A DNA stretch of 64,000 bases from Flavobacterium soyae (lineage in GTDB: Bacteria > Bacteroidota > Bacteroidia > Flavobacteriales > Flavobacteriaceae). A program made the translations under genes and the position numbers. Under the pieces are notes generated by a model. The model made no database searches and was not told the origin of the DNA. It worked only from the letters and a program-made list of their open reading frames with translations. Positions 9,325-18,283 of the stretch are shown here, piece by piece. The stretch lies in the NCBI RefSeq assembly GCF_021245985.1, contig NZ_JAJQXA010000012.1:96383-160382 (forward strand), in the 5' to 3' direction. Numbering within the stretch: position 1 is the stretch's first letter; every line of letters starts with the position of its first letter.

Positions 9325-12300
9325 CTAAAAAATGTATCTAATACCAAATTGAGCCTGCCATCTCGACGTTAAACTGGCATCATAACTAAATGTTTTGGTT
9401 TGGGTATTATTAAACGTATAAGTTGGCGTATTTCCAACAACAGTTACCCCAATAGGCTGAACACTAGTTGGTACCTGAACAACACCCCAATCAGAATTTA
9501 ATAAATTTCCAAAATTTAAAATATCGATACTAAACTGAATCGTGTTTGTTTTTTCAGATGCCGATGAATACTTAAAATTATAATCCTGTAATAATTTAAT
9601 ATCACATCGTCCCCTCCAAGGCGATATTGCACCATAACGTTCTGCATACTGCCCTCTTCTGTCTTTCATATATTTATCCTGCGAAATAAATTTATCAAAA
9701 GCTTCTCCCTGGCCAGCACCGCTAAAAGTCATTTGGGCAATTTCTGCAGTTGTTGGAATATAAATCAAATCATTTACTGTAGAACCATCTCCGTTAATAT
9801 CTCCTCCATATGTATAATTAAAACGTCCTCCCTGAGCATATTCAAAAAACGCAGAAACTGTAGTTGCCCACTTATCTTTTCCGTATTTCCATTTTTTTGA
9901 AGCTACTCCAATAAAACGATGATTATCACCATATTTTGAATTCGAAAGCACATCATTATTTACATTTCCTAAAGCAGGATTAAAAGAAAAAGCATCTCCG
10001 GTAATCTCTGCTTCAATAGAGTTAACATCTTTTGATTTCATATAATTATAAGCAATACTTGCATACAATCCATTTACAAATGTTTTCTGCACTTTAGCAG
10101 AAGCATTAAAAGCACTTCCTTTGCAAGAATTTGTCATTACATAAGCGTTATTCTCGCCATGATCTGCCGCCACATAAATTGGTCTGTTATCCACACCCGC
10201 CAATACTCCTGTTGGAGGTTTTAAACCCCAGTTTTGTACATGTACCGCATTAATATCTTTATTATATGACAAATCAAGCGTTACGATATAATTACTTTCA
10301 AATCTATGATCGTAACCTAAACTTGTTCTCCATACTTGCGGCCATTTATAATCCGGATCCATAATTTGCAAAAAGCTGTCATCTGCGCCGCTTACCTGAT
10401 TTCCTAACCAAACAAACGGAATTCTTCCTGTAAAGATTCCAGACCCTCCTCTAAGCTGCGAAGTCGCATTGCCTTTTACATCCCAGTTAAAACCTATACG
10501 TGGTGACCACAAAATCCTGTCACTAGGTAAATCCGTCGAAATCAATTTAACAGCTTCTCCCGTTTGAGGATCATAATAATCAATATCATTATTTCTACCT
10601 GCCCCGCCGTTATCAGTGTCAATATATTTCTGAATTAAGTCTGCAGTATTAAAATACAAAGGCTTATCAATTCTTAAACCTACGGCTAATTTAAAATCAT
10701 CACTTAAACTAATATCATCCTGAGCATAAAAAGCCCATTGACCTACATTTAGCTCTGCCAGCTTCCAACCGCCATCACTGCCTACAGCATATTGACTTTT
10801 TGTATTATATGTATCTTGAGCATATTGAAGATTTTGTGCAATAATACTTGTAGCATATGGCTGCGCAGCATCGTTTAAGAAATCCTGTACTGTAAAATAA
10901 GGTGTAAAAAATGTTCCCGCATAACCATTTGGGTTTCCAAAATTATCATACCCTGCTAAATTGAAAGAATTTTTAAATTCAAATTTCTCAAAAGAAGTTC
11001 CAAAAGTAAAAGCATGTTTCCCTACAGTATAAGTCAAATTATCAGTAATTTGAATTACTTTTTGATCTAATGTATTATTTATAGAAAAAGGTTCATGACC
11101 TGCAATAATATAATTTGATCCTGCACCGTCCTGAATATTTATAACAGGCGCAGGAACAGAAAACGGTTCTCTGTAATCATCAAAATGAGTATAACCTGCC
11201 TGCAGTTTGTTTGATACCGATTCGCTGAATTTAGAATTCAGCTCCACTAAAAAGGAACTCAATTTATTATTGATTTGATATCCTGAATTTTGAAATTGCA
11301 ATATAGAAGCATTTGGTCCTCTAAAACCAAGAGCTGTTGGGTGTGCCGGTTTATCTTTTGAGGCATCAAGAAAATTATAAATAACCGCTAATTTATGATT
11401 ATCATTAATATTCCAATCTAATTTTATAATCCCTTTGCTTGAATTTGATTCATGCTTAAATCCCTGATAGGCACCGGTATTATAACCTAAATTTGCCAAA
11501 GCGTTCGAAACCGCGATTAAATCTGATTCCAGAACTCTTGATTCATTAATTCCGGTAACCCCATCATTGTTATTAGCAACAAAATTAGAGCCTAAATCAC
11601 TTCGCTTATCAATTTCAAAATTCCCAAAAATGAATAATTTATCTTTAATAATCGGTGCTCCCAAACTAAATCCGGCCTGAGTCTGCTCTAATGAAGGCAC
11701 AAATATTTTCTCTCCTTTAATCTTGCTACCTGTCAAATCCTGATTTCTATAGAATGCATAAGCTGTACCATGAATTTCATTCGTTCCTGATTTGGTAACC
11801 GCATTTACAGAAGCTCCTGTAAAGCCGGATAAAGTTACGTCATAAGGAGCTGTAGCAACCTGAATCTGCTCAATTGCATCTAACGATATTGGCTGAGCAC
11901 CTGTCTGCCCTCCTGGAGTTGCAGCATCAAGTCCGAATGGATTATTAAAAACCGCTCCGTTTAAAGAATAATTGTTATATTGATCATTTCTACCACCAAA
12001 AGAACCTCCGCTTGCAGTTGGCTCTAAACGGGTAAAATCTTCTGCCGATCTTGAAATTGTTGGAAGCGCTGTTAGCTCTTTCCTTCCAATTGTTGTTTCA
12101 GCACCGGTTTTCCCGCTTTTAAAAACTTTATCTTTTGAGGTAACTTTAACTTCCTCAAGCGTCTGACTTTCATCAGCCAGAAGTACATCTATATTAAATG
12201 GTTTTCCTAAATCCAGATATATGTCATTATATTCCTGACTTTGATATCCAACAAAGGTTACTAAAATCTTGTAAGGTCCGCCAATTCTCATATTCAAAAT

Positions 12301-12495
12301 ATTAAACCTTCCATCTTCATTGGAAACGGCAGAATATTTAGTTCCGGTTGGAGTATGAACTGCTAAAATACCAGCTCCCGGCAATAGTTCATTACCTGAA
12401 CTTTTTACTATACCCTTAATACTCGACGTAGTGGTTTGTCCTGTGGCCGCGGTGAGCCCCAGCACACATAACATTAATGCAAATAGTTTTTTCAT
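9325..12495 (-). CDS. Oar-like TonB-dependent outer-membrane receptor
   Basis: A 1056-residue outer-membrane protein. Residues 1-20 form a signal peptide ending TAATGQ. A carboxypeptidase-regulatory-like beta-sandwich follows at about 24-110 (SIKGIVKSSGNELLPGAGI). Next come a plug-like region at about 115-240 with SLNGAVFNNPFGLD and a long beta-barrel ending in aromatic RYIF. The order and length match the Oar family of TonB-dependent transporters, which differs from SusC. The substrate is unknown, and no SusD or TonB gene is adjacent. An AGGAAA sequence lies just before the ATG. The gene follows the ribosomal operon, separated from it by that operon's terminator, and its own leader contains a perfect 10-bp inverted repeat (12504-12529). 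Confidence 0.9.
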   Translation of the reverse strand: MKKLFALMLCVLGLTAATGQTTTSSIKGIVKSSGNELLPGAGILAVHTPTGTKYSAVSNEDGRFNILNMRIGGPYKILVTFVGYQSQEYNDIYLDLGKPFNIDVLLADESQTLEEVKVTSKDKVFKSGKTGAETTIGRKELTALPTISRSAEDFTRLEPTASGGSFGGRNDQYNNYSLNGAVFNNPFGLDAATPGGQTGAQPISLDAIEQIQVATAPYDVTLSGFTGASVNAVTKSGTNEIHGTAYAFYRNQDLTGSKIKGEKIFVPSLEQTQAGFSLGAPIIKDKLFIFGNFEIDKRSDLGSNFVANNNDGVTGINESRVLESDLIAVSNALANLGYNTGAYQGFKHESNSSKGIIKLDWNINDNHKLAVIYNFLDASKDKPAHPTALGFRGPNASILQFQNSGYQINNKLSSFLVELNSKFSESVSNKLQAGYTHFDDYREPFSVPAPVINIQDGAGSNYIIAGHEPFSINNTLDQKVIQITDNLTYTVGKHAFTFGTSFEKFEFKNSFNLAGYDNFGNPNGYAGTFFTPYFTVQDFLNDAAQPYATSIIAQNLQYAQDTYNTKSQYAVGSDGGWKLAELNVGQWAFYAQDDISLSDDFKLAVGLRIDKPLYFNTADLIQKYIDTDNGGAGRNNDIDYYDPQTGEAVKLISTDLPSDRILWSPRIGFNWDVKGNATSQLRGGSGIFTGRIPFVWLGNQVSGADDSFLQIMDPDYKWPQVWRTSLGYDHRFESNYIVTLDLSYNKDINAVHVQNWGLKPPTGVLAGVDNRPIYVAADHGENNAYVMTNSCKGSAFNASAKVQKTFVNGLYASIAYNYMKSKDVNSIEAEITGDAFSFNPALGNVNNDVLSNSKYGDNHRFIGVASKKWKYGKDKWATTVSAFFEYAQGGRFNYTYGGDINGDGSTVNDLIYIPTTAEIAQMTFSGAGQGEAFDKFISQDKYMKDRRGQYAERYGAISPWRGRCDIKLLQDYNFKYSSASEKTNTIQFSIDILNFGNLLNSDWGVVQVPTSVQPIGVTVVGNTPTYTFNNTQTKTFSYDASLTSRWQAQFGIRYIF

Positions 12496-12503
12496 TTTCC
12501 TGG

Positions 12504-12529
12504 TTTTGAGTGAGTTAATTCACTCAAAA
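12504..12529 (-). promoter_or_regulatory. Perfect inverted repeat in the leader of the Oar-like gene
   Basis: Arms TTTTGAGTGA and TCACTCAAAA (10 bp each, 6-bp loop) end 8 bp before the start codon, next to the AGGAAA ribosome-binding sequence. It could be a translational or protein-binding control site. The arms share TCACTC/GAGTGA with the neighbouring rplI terminator, so it may instead be a duplicated piece of that terminator. Confidence 0.45.
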
Positions 12530-12540
12530 TTAGGCAAAAA

Positions 12541-12564
12541 AAAATCACTCCTAAGAGTGATTTT
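12541..12564 (-). terminator. Terminator of the rpsF-rpsR-rplI operon
   Basis: A hairpin with arms AAAATCACTC and GAGTGATTTT is followed on the minus strand by a T run. It lies about 30 bp after the rplI stop codon. Confidence 0.85.
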
Positions 12565-12595
12565 TATATTTTATTAACAAGAAGTTAACAAAATG

Positions 12596-13036
12596 TTATT
12601 TTTCAGCAATGATCTCGTATGGTAATTCAACGATAACATCTCTGTGTAAACGGATGCTCGCAGAATATTTCCCTGTACGTTTCACGATACCGCTAGTGAT
12701 GAATTTTCTGTCGATAGCGTTACCAGATTTCTCTAAAGCTTCAGCAATATCGATGTTTGTGATAGAACCAAAAAGTTTCTCTCCACCAGCTTTTGCAGTA
12801 AGTTTAATTTCAAGAGCTTTTAAAGTTTCAGCTAATACTTTTGCATCAGCAACAATTTTAGCTTCTTTATGTGCTCTTTGTTTTAGGTTTTCAGCTAAAA
12901 CTTTTTTAGCAGAAGGAGTTGCTAATGTAGCAAAACCCTGAGGAATTAAAAAGTTACGACCGTAACCAGGTTTTACAGATACTACATCATCTTTAAATCC
13001 TAAGTTTTGTACGTCTTGTTTTAAAATAAGTTCCAT
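12596..13036 (-). CDS. rplI: 50S ribosomal protein L9
   Basis: A 146-residue protein of normal length for bL9. It starts MELILKQDVQNLGFKDD and continues with the diagnostic GYGRNFLIPQG motif of the N-terminal RNA-binding domain. The C-terminal domain follows a helical linker. L9 binds 23S rRNA near the L1 stalk and helps maintain reading frame. It is the last gene of the rpsF-rpsR-rplI operon, 66 bp after rpsR, and is followed by a strong terminator. Confidence 0.98.
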   Translation of the reverse strand: MELILKQDVQNLGFKDDVVSVKPGYGRNFLIPQGFATLATPSAKKVLAENLKQRAHKEAKIVADAKVLAETLKALEIKLTAKAGGEKLFGSITNIDIAEALEKSGNAIDRKFITSGIVKRTGKYSASIRLHRDVIVELPYEIIAEK

Positions 13037-13102
13037 GTTGTTGTCCTTATATTTTAGAAGTTAGGTTCTGCCTGAACAGAAACCAGCGACTAGAGTTTTT
13101 AA

Positions 13103-13399
13103 TTATTTTAATAAATCGGCCACGTATGGCATTAAAGCTAAGTGACGAGCTCTTTTTACAGCTACAGAAACTTTTCTTTGGTATTTTAATGAAGTTCCAG
13201 TTAAACGACGAGGAAGAATTTTTCCTTGCTCATTTACGAATTTCAATAAGAAATCAGCATCTTTATAATCGATGTATTTGATTCCTGATTTTTTGAAACG
13301 ACAATACTTTTTAGTTTTGTTAGTTTCAATGTTTAAAGGCGTTAAATATCTGATATCTCCGTCTTTTTTTCCTTTTGCAGATTGCTCTATTGTAGACAT
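13103..13399 (-). CDS. rpsR: 30S ribosomal protein S18
   Basis: A 98-residue bS18 with the conserved block [20 protein letters not shown] followed by [12 protein letters not shown]. The N-terminal extension ([20 protein letters not shown]) is of a kind common in Bacteroidota. It begins 5 bp after rpsF, so the two genes are co-transcribed; S6 and S18 bind the 30S subunit as a pair. Confidence 0.98.
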
Positions 13400-13404
13400 A
13401 ATAA

Positions 13405-13746
13405 TTAAGCTTTAGTAGATTTTAATTTTGCTCTTCTTCTCTCCGCCCATGAAATAGCATGCTTGTCTAAACTTACAGTTAAGAAACGCATAACTCTTTC
13501 GTCACGTCTAAATTCAGTTTCAAAAGCAATCAGAACTTCTCCAGCTACTTTGAACTCAAATAAGTGATAAAAACCACTTTTTTTGTTTTGGATTTCGTAA
13601 GCCATTTTTTTAAGACCCCAATCCTCTTTTGATACCATTTCAGCTCCTCTGCTAGTAAGAAATTCTTCAAATTTCGTTACTGTTTCCTTCACCTGAACCT
13701 CAGATAAAACGGGATTTAAAATGAAAACAGTTTCATAATGATTCAT
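13405..13746 (-). CDS. rpsF: 30S ribosomal protein S6
   Basis: A 113-residue bS6 starting [20 protein letters not shown], with the family hallmark [20 protein letters not shown]. First gene of the rpsF-rpsR-rplI operon; no priB or ssb gene is inserted as in some Proteobacteria. A TACTTTTG box lies about 30 bp upstream and fits a Bacteroidota promoter. Confidence 0.98.
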
Positions 13747-13777
13747 AAATAAAAAATTTATTTGTTAAAATTGGGTG

Positions 13778-13785
13778 CAAAAGTA
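13778..13785 (-). promoter_or_regulatory. Predicted -7 box of the rpsF operon
   Basis: On the minus strand this reads TACTTTTG, matching TAnnTTTG, 32 bp before the rpsF ATG. No exact -33 TTTG is present at the usual distance. Confidence 0.55.
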
Positions 13786-13923
13786 ACCATTATTTTTAAA
13801 TATACAACACAATTTTTCTATTATTCGTCATAATGCAAAAAATATACGTTCATTTTAGTTTTTTTTCCAAAAAAACTATATATTTACTACTGCTATCCTG
13901 AATTTATTCTAAATTAAAATGTT

Positions 13924-14622
13924 ATGAAACTAAACTGTGTTGTTGTGGATGATAGTTCTATACAAAGGACAATTATTGCAAAATTAGTTAATAATCACCC
14001 AGGTTTGCACTTAATCGGGGATTTTTCTAATGCAATAGAAGCAAAAAGTTGTATCTCACTAAATAATATCGACTTAATTTTTCTTGATATAGAAATGCCA
14101 GTCATCAATGGCTTTGATTTTCTTGATGGTTTAAAATCTAAACCACAAATTATTTTTATCACTTCTAAAGCTGAATATGCTTTAAAAGCTTTTGATTATG
14201 ATGCCACAGATTATCTGCAAAAACCAATCGCTGTAGACCGTTTTAATGCTTCAGTAAAAAGAGCAATTGATATGCATTTGCTTAAAAAAGAGGTTAAAGA
14301 AGAAGAAGGCGAACATATTTTTATTAAAAGCAACCTTAAAAAACTTAAAATATTTACAGCTAAAATCAAATGGATTGAAGCTTTTGGGGATTACGTAAGG
14401 GTGGTAACTGAAGACGACAGTAATCTGGTACTTTCGACAATGAAATCTTTTGAAAACGATTTATCAAAAGACAAATTCATTCGTGTTCACAAATCGTATA
14501 TCATTAATATTGATAAGGTAGAACGCTTTAATAGCAAATTTGCTGAAATTGGAATTACCAAAATTCCGCTTAGCCGAAACAAGAAAGAAGATTTAGTAAA
14601 AGCATTGTCGACATCTAATTAA
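13924..14622 (+). CDS. LytTR-family response regulator
   Basis: A 232-residue two-domain protein. Residues 1-120 are a receiver domain with an acidic pair (VVDDS), the phospho-acceptor Asp in IDLIFLDIEMPVINGFDFL, a Ser in FITSKAEYA and the Lys in YLQKPI. Residues about 135-230 are a LytTR DNA-binding domain with IKWIEAFGDYVRV and FIRVHKSYIIN. Such regulators usually pair with LytS/YehU-type histidine kinases; no kinase gene is adjacent, so this one is an orphan within the window. It is divergent from the rpsF operon and converges on priA across the composite palindromic repeat. Confidence 0.93.
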   Translation: MKLNCVVVDDSSIQRTIIAKLVNNHPGLHLIGDFSNAIEAKSCISLNNIDLIFLDIEMPVINGFDFLDGLKSKPQIIFITSKAEYALKAFDYDATDYLQKPIAVDRFNASVKRAIDMHLLKKEVKEEEGEHIFIKSNLKKLKIFTAKIKWIEAFGDYVRVVTEDDSNLVLSTMKSFENDLSKDKFIRVHKSYIINIDKVERFNSKFAEIGITKIPLSRNKKEDLVKALSTSN

Positions 14623-15081
14623 TTCAAGTTGCTAGTTAATAAAGTGTAGTCCCTACGGGCAATGTCATTAAGTTAAGAGGAAATCTATAAAATTACTTAA
14701 CAGTTTAATTAAGAAAGTAATTAGAAAAATCAGTTTTTATCAGCGTTTTCGCTTTAGCGAATCAGTAAAATCAGCGTCTAATTGTGACGCAGATAAAACA
14801 GATTTACTTCGTAAAAACGCTGATAAACACGGATTTGATTTGCAATAATTTTATTTTCTAAAAGCTTAACTTAATGACATTGCCCGTAGGGACATTTGAA
14901 ATTCTTGGAAATATCTTTTCTACCGATATGTAATCCAGAGATATTTTTTTTGTTACTCCGTTAGGAGTTAAATATTGGCAGCAGAATAATAAAATCTGCC
15001 AGAAAAAATATCCCGCAGGGATTAATTTTTTTTAGAGTCGATTTATTTATTGAATTATTAAACTAGCAACTTGAATTAATT
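14618..15081. repeat. Nested palindromic composite repeat between convergent genes
   Basis: The gap between the LytTR gene and priA is built from inverted repeats inside one another. The outermost pair is about 25 bp (near 14618-14642 and 15056-15081, sharing CAAGTTGCTAGTTAA and its complement with one extra base). It overlaps both stop codons. Inside is a perfect 29-bp pair at 14649-14677 and 14865-14893, containing GTCCCTACGGGCAATG. Inside that is a third imperfect pair (14739-14779 and 14786-14833) containing GATTTACTTCGTAAA. After the inner element come short GC-containing palindromes CTCCGTTAGGAG and TCCCGCAGGGA. No transposase is present. It resembles a REP/foldback element, perhaps inserted stepwise. 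Confidence 0.85.
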
Positions 15082-17527
15082 AATAGAAGTCGACATTGAC
15101 AACAACTTTTATAGCTCTGTACTGAGCAACAGCTTCAAAACTATTCAACATTTTCTGAATAGTTTTTTTTGTATTTCCTAAATGCAGGTTTTGTGGAATC
15201 TTAATTAATATAGTTCTTATATATTCATTTCGAATTCTGCTTATAGCCGGTTCTTCCGGACCTAAAACAGGCATATTCAGGTTTTGGCTTAAAACCTGAT
15301 ACAGCCACATTGAACCTTCTTTCAATTTATCAAAATCGCGATGTTTTATCGTTAGTTTAATAATCCTGAAATACGGCGGATATTTATAAATCTGCCTGTC
15401 ATACAATTGTTCCTTATACATACCTATATAATTATGGTTTGTAACCTGTTGAATTGTATTGTGACTCGGATTATAAGTTTGAATAACAACTTTACCCTGT
15501 TTCTCTGATCTTCCGGCTCTTCCTGCAACTTGTGTCATCATTTGAAAACTGCGCTCAAAAGCCCTGAAATCAGGATGATGCAGCATATTATCAGCGTTCA
15601 TAATTCCAACCAGGCTTACATTATCAAAATCTAAACCTTTGGCCAGCATTTGAGTTCCAACCAAAATATCGATTTCCCGATTTTTAAAGGTATCGATAAT
15701 CTTTTCAAAACCGAATTTACCACGGGTTGTATCCTGATCCATTCTTGCTGTTTTAGCCTTCGGAAAAAGTGATAGTAACTCCTGCTCTATTTGTTCTGTT
15801 CCAAAACCTTTAGTCGTTAAATCAATGCTGGAACAGCTGTGACAATGCGTTGGTTTAGCAATTGCATAACCGCAGTAATGGCAGCGTAATTGGTTTTTAA
15901 ATTTATGAAAAGTCAAACTCACATCGCACTGCTGACAATGTGGTACGTGTCCGCAGGTGATACACTCTATTATAGGAGAATATCCTCGTCTGTTTTGAAA
16001 CAAAATTACCTGCTCTCCCAGAGACAAAGCCTCGGCAATTTCTTCAATTAAAAGATCGCTAAAATGCCCCGTCATTCTCTTTCTGAAATGCTTGTCTTTT
16101 AAATCAACCAAAACAACTTCCGGCATTCGAACATTGTTATAACGTTCTGTAAGCGTAACCAAGCCGTATTTTTCGCTCTGCGTATTAAAATAGGTTTCAA
16201 TACTTGGCGTTGCCGAGCCTAAAAGCACTTTGGCATTATGAAAATTAGCCAGCACAATTGCCGCATCTCTGGCGTGATATCTCGGCGCTGGATCTGCCTG
16301 TTTAAAAGTCTGTTCATGTTCTTCATCCACAATCAATAAACCAAGATCATTGAAAGGTAAAAACAATGCCGACCTCGCTCCTATTACAATTTGAGCTTTT
16401 TCTGAATTTTCGAGTGTTTGTTTCCAAACCTCAACTCTTTCATTATTACTATATTTAGAATGAAAAACAGCCACTTTATCTCCAAAATGCAATCGTAAAC
16501 GAGAAACTAACTGTGTTGTAAGTGCAATTTCCGGAAGCAGGTACAAAACCTGTCTTCCCGTTTGCAGATATTCTTCAATTAATTTGATATAGATTTCTGT
16601 TTTTCCGCTTGATGTTACGCCGTGAAGCAAGCAGACTTCTTTTTCAGAAAAACTTTCTTTTATAGCGATAAAAGCATTTTGCTGTGCTTCGCTTAATTGT
16701 AATTCCTTATCTGTTTTTTCTCCGTTAAATAAAATACGATCTTGCTGTAAATAATATTCTTCTAAGATTTCATTTTTAATCAAAGTTTTCACAACTGCTG
16801 AACTTGAGCCTGAAACTTCAACCAGTTTATTAACTGTTATTGGCTTTTTTTCTGAAGCACTTATTTGAAAATAAGCCAAAACAATTTCTTTTTGTTTATC
16901 ACTTTTCAGAATATTCAACAACTCACTCAAACCCTGATCTGTTTCGTACTGTGAATGTAATTTTACATACCGAACCAGTTTCGGTTTGTAATTTTCTTTT
17001 ATTTCCTCTTCTAAAATAATAATATCTCTTGCTATTAATTTTTGAAGAATGGGCAGGATATTTTTTCTATTTAAAATCGAAGCAATTTCCTGAACTTTAA
17101 GCGAATTCTGATGCTGCAGCGCTTCGTATACCAAAAATTCATCATCAGAAAGTTCAGAATCGTTTACAACAACTTCTGGTTTATGCGAAACAATAGTTTC
17201 ACTTTCTAATAATAATCCGGTTGGGAATGCGCCGCGGTACACATCACCAATACCGCACATATAATAATTAGCAACCCAAAGCCAGTGTTTAATCTGCGTT
17301 TCGGTTGCAATGGGTTTTTCATCTAAAATTTGATGAATTTCTTTAGCCTCATATAATGTCGGCGCATTTTCATGTATATCTAATACAAGGGCTGTATATA
17401 TTTTACTTTTACCAAAAGGCACCGCCACACGCATTCCTTTTTTTATAAAATGGAATTCGGCCTCAGAAATACGATATGTAAAGGTTTTTGCTAAGGAAAG
17501 CGGTAAAATAACTTCGATAAAAAACAT
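15080..17527 (-). CDS. priA: Primosomal protein N' (replication restart helicase PriA)
   Basis: An 815-residue superfamily 2 helicase that reloads the replisome at stalled forks. The N-terminal DNA-binding region is at about 1-100. The Walker A motif GVTSSGKTE is near 303-311, and the DEEH box sits in the LLIVDEEHEQTFKQ segment. A zinc-binding insertion has paired cysteines (CITCGHVPHCQQC, then CHYCG and CHSC). Helicase motifs V/VI include VGTQMLAKGLDFD and QVAGRAGR. Length and domain order are normal. The stop codon lies inside the outer arm of the palindromic repeat shared with the LytTR gene. Confidence 0.97.
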   Translation of the reverse strand: MFFIEVILPLSLAKTFTYRISEAEFHFIKKGMRVAVPFGKSKIYTALVLDIHENAPTLYEAKEIHQILDEKPIATETQIKHWLWVANYYMCGIGDVYRGAFPTGLLLESETIVSHKPEVVVNDSELSDDEFLVYEALQHQNSLKVQEIASILNRKNILPILQKLIARDIIILEEEIKENYKPKLVRYVKLHSQYETDQGLSELLNILKSDKQKEIVLAYFQISASEKKPITVNKLVEVSGSSSAVVKTLIKNEILEEYYLQQDRILFNGEKTDKELQLSEAQQNAFIAIKESFSEKEVCLLHGVTSSGKTEIYIKLIEEYLQTGRQVLYLLPEIALTTQLVSRLRLHFGDKVAVFHSKYSNNERVEVWKQTLENSEKAQIVIGARSALFLPFNDLGLLIVDEEHEQTFKQADPAPRYHARDAAIVLANFHNAKVLLGSATPSIETYFNTQSEKYGLVTLTERYNNVRMPEVVLVDLKDKHFRKRMTGHFSDLLIEEIAEALSLGEQVILFQNRRGYSPIIECITCGHVPHCQQCDVSLTFHKFKNQLRCHYCGYAIAKPTHCHSCSSIDLTTKGFGTEQIEQELLSLFPKAKTARMDQDTTRGKFGFEKIIDTFKNREIDILVGTQMLAKGLDFDNVSLVGIMNADNMLHHPDFRAFERSFQMMTQVAGRAGRSEKQGKVVIQTYNPSHNTIQQVTNHNYIGMYKEQLYDRQIYKYPPYFRIIKLTIKHRDFDKLKEGSMWLYQVLSQNLNMPVLGPEEPAISRIRNEYIRTILIKIPQNLHLGNTKKTIQKMLNSFEAVAQYRAIKVVVNVDFY

Positions 17528-17573
17528 GCAGATATTTTAATAAAGATTGAAGAATGTATTTGAACAAAAATAT

Positions 17574-17978
17574 TTAGCTTCTTTCAAACCAGTTCTCCAT
17601 TTGAATTCCGTCTAAAAGCTTAAAATCTTTAGTATTATCAGTAACCAAAATCAATTGATTCTCGATTGCAGTTACTCCAATTAAAAGATCAAACTCGTCA
17701 TTAATAGGTTTTCCTATTTTTCTAAGTCTAACTTTCTCAATGGCATATCTCTTTATTGACCCAAAAATTGGAAGTATAGTTAATCCTTTTAGAAAAATAT
17801 TAACAGCTTTATTAGATTTTACAGGATCATCACTGTTTTCGGCGCCAAAACGAAGTTCAGCAACTGTTATTTCAGAAATATAACAGTTTTCTAAACCTAC
17901 TTGTTTCACCGTTTTATCAAGATTAAGTTTTCCTCTAAGAAAGAAAACACAAATACTTGTATCTAGTAAATATCCCAT
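17574..17978 (-). CDS. PIN-domain ribonuclease toxin (VapC-like)
   Basis: A 134-residue PIN domain. Acidic active-site residues are visible in YLLDTSI (first Asp), ITVAELRFGA (Glu), NDEFDLLIGVTA and LVTDNTKDF (last Asp). VapC toxins cleave tRNA or rRNA and are inhibited by a cognate antitoxin. The ATG overlaps the antitoxin stop as TAATG, the coupling typical of toxin-antitoxin operons. The gene looks intact. Its RNA target cannot be inferred. Confidence 0.88.
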   Translation of the reverse strand: MGYLLDTSICVFFLRGKLNLDKTVKQVGLENCYISEITVAELRFGAENSDDPVKSNKAVNIFLKGLTILPIFGSIKRYAIEKVRLRKIGKPINDEFDLLIGVTAIENQLILVTDNTKDFKLLDGIQMENWFERS

Positions 17979-18214
17979 TAAAACTTAATTTCCTTATTTT
18001 TAAAGTTTCTATTAGCTTTTATATCAGAAACAATTTCTTCTGCAGATTTTTCAGATGCAAAAGCTCCAAAAGATTTATAAAAACTATTTTCTTTTGACTT
18101 ATTACTTTTAATAGACTTTGTTAATCGTTCTATAAGTTCAATTTTATTTGAAAAACTAAGTCCTTCAAATAAATTTGAGTAAGTTTCCAATATATTTTTA
18201 TCCGTTACAGTCAT
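17978..18214 (-). CDS. Antitoxin of the VapC-like pair
   Basis: A 78-residue protein starting MTVTDKNILETYSNLFEGL. I chose the ATG at 18214 because AGGAGAT stands directly before it; this is one of the few strong Shine-Dalgarno sequences in the window. A longer TTG-started frame would begin 24 bp earlier, inside the likely promoter. The C-terminus (FGAFASEKSAEEIVSDIK) resembles the toxin-binding tail of VapB-type antitoxins often found with PIN toxins in Bacteroidota. The N-terminus is probably the DNA-binding and dimerisation part, but I cannot assign a fold. Confidence 0.8.
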   Translation of the reverse strand: MTVTDKNILETYSNLFEGLSFSNKIELIERLTKSIKSNKSKENSFYKSFGAFASEKSAEEIVSDIKANRNFKNKEIKF

Positions 18215-18235
18215 ATCTCCTCTTATTAATTCAAA

Positions 18236-18243
18236 CAAAATTA
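18236..18243 (-). promoter_or_regulatory. Predicted -7 box of the toxin-antitoxin operon
   Basis: On the minus strand this reads TAATTTTG (TAnnTTTG), ending 21 bp before the antitoxin ATG at 18214. That fits a short leader and supports the ATG start. Confidence 0.5.
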
Positions 18244-18283
18244 AACTATTTTTTAACTACAATCAGAATTTAATAGTTATCTG

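Noticed and set aside
12609-12941. 110-aa open frame antisense to rplI
   Set aside because: It lies wholly inside the L9 gene and has no domain or start signal.
14649-14893. Insertion sequence with 29-bp terminal inverted repeats
   Set aside because: The 187-bp interior encodes no transposase and I see no clear target duplication; a foldback or REP-like element fits better.
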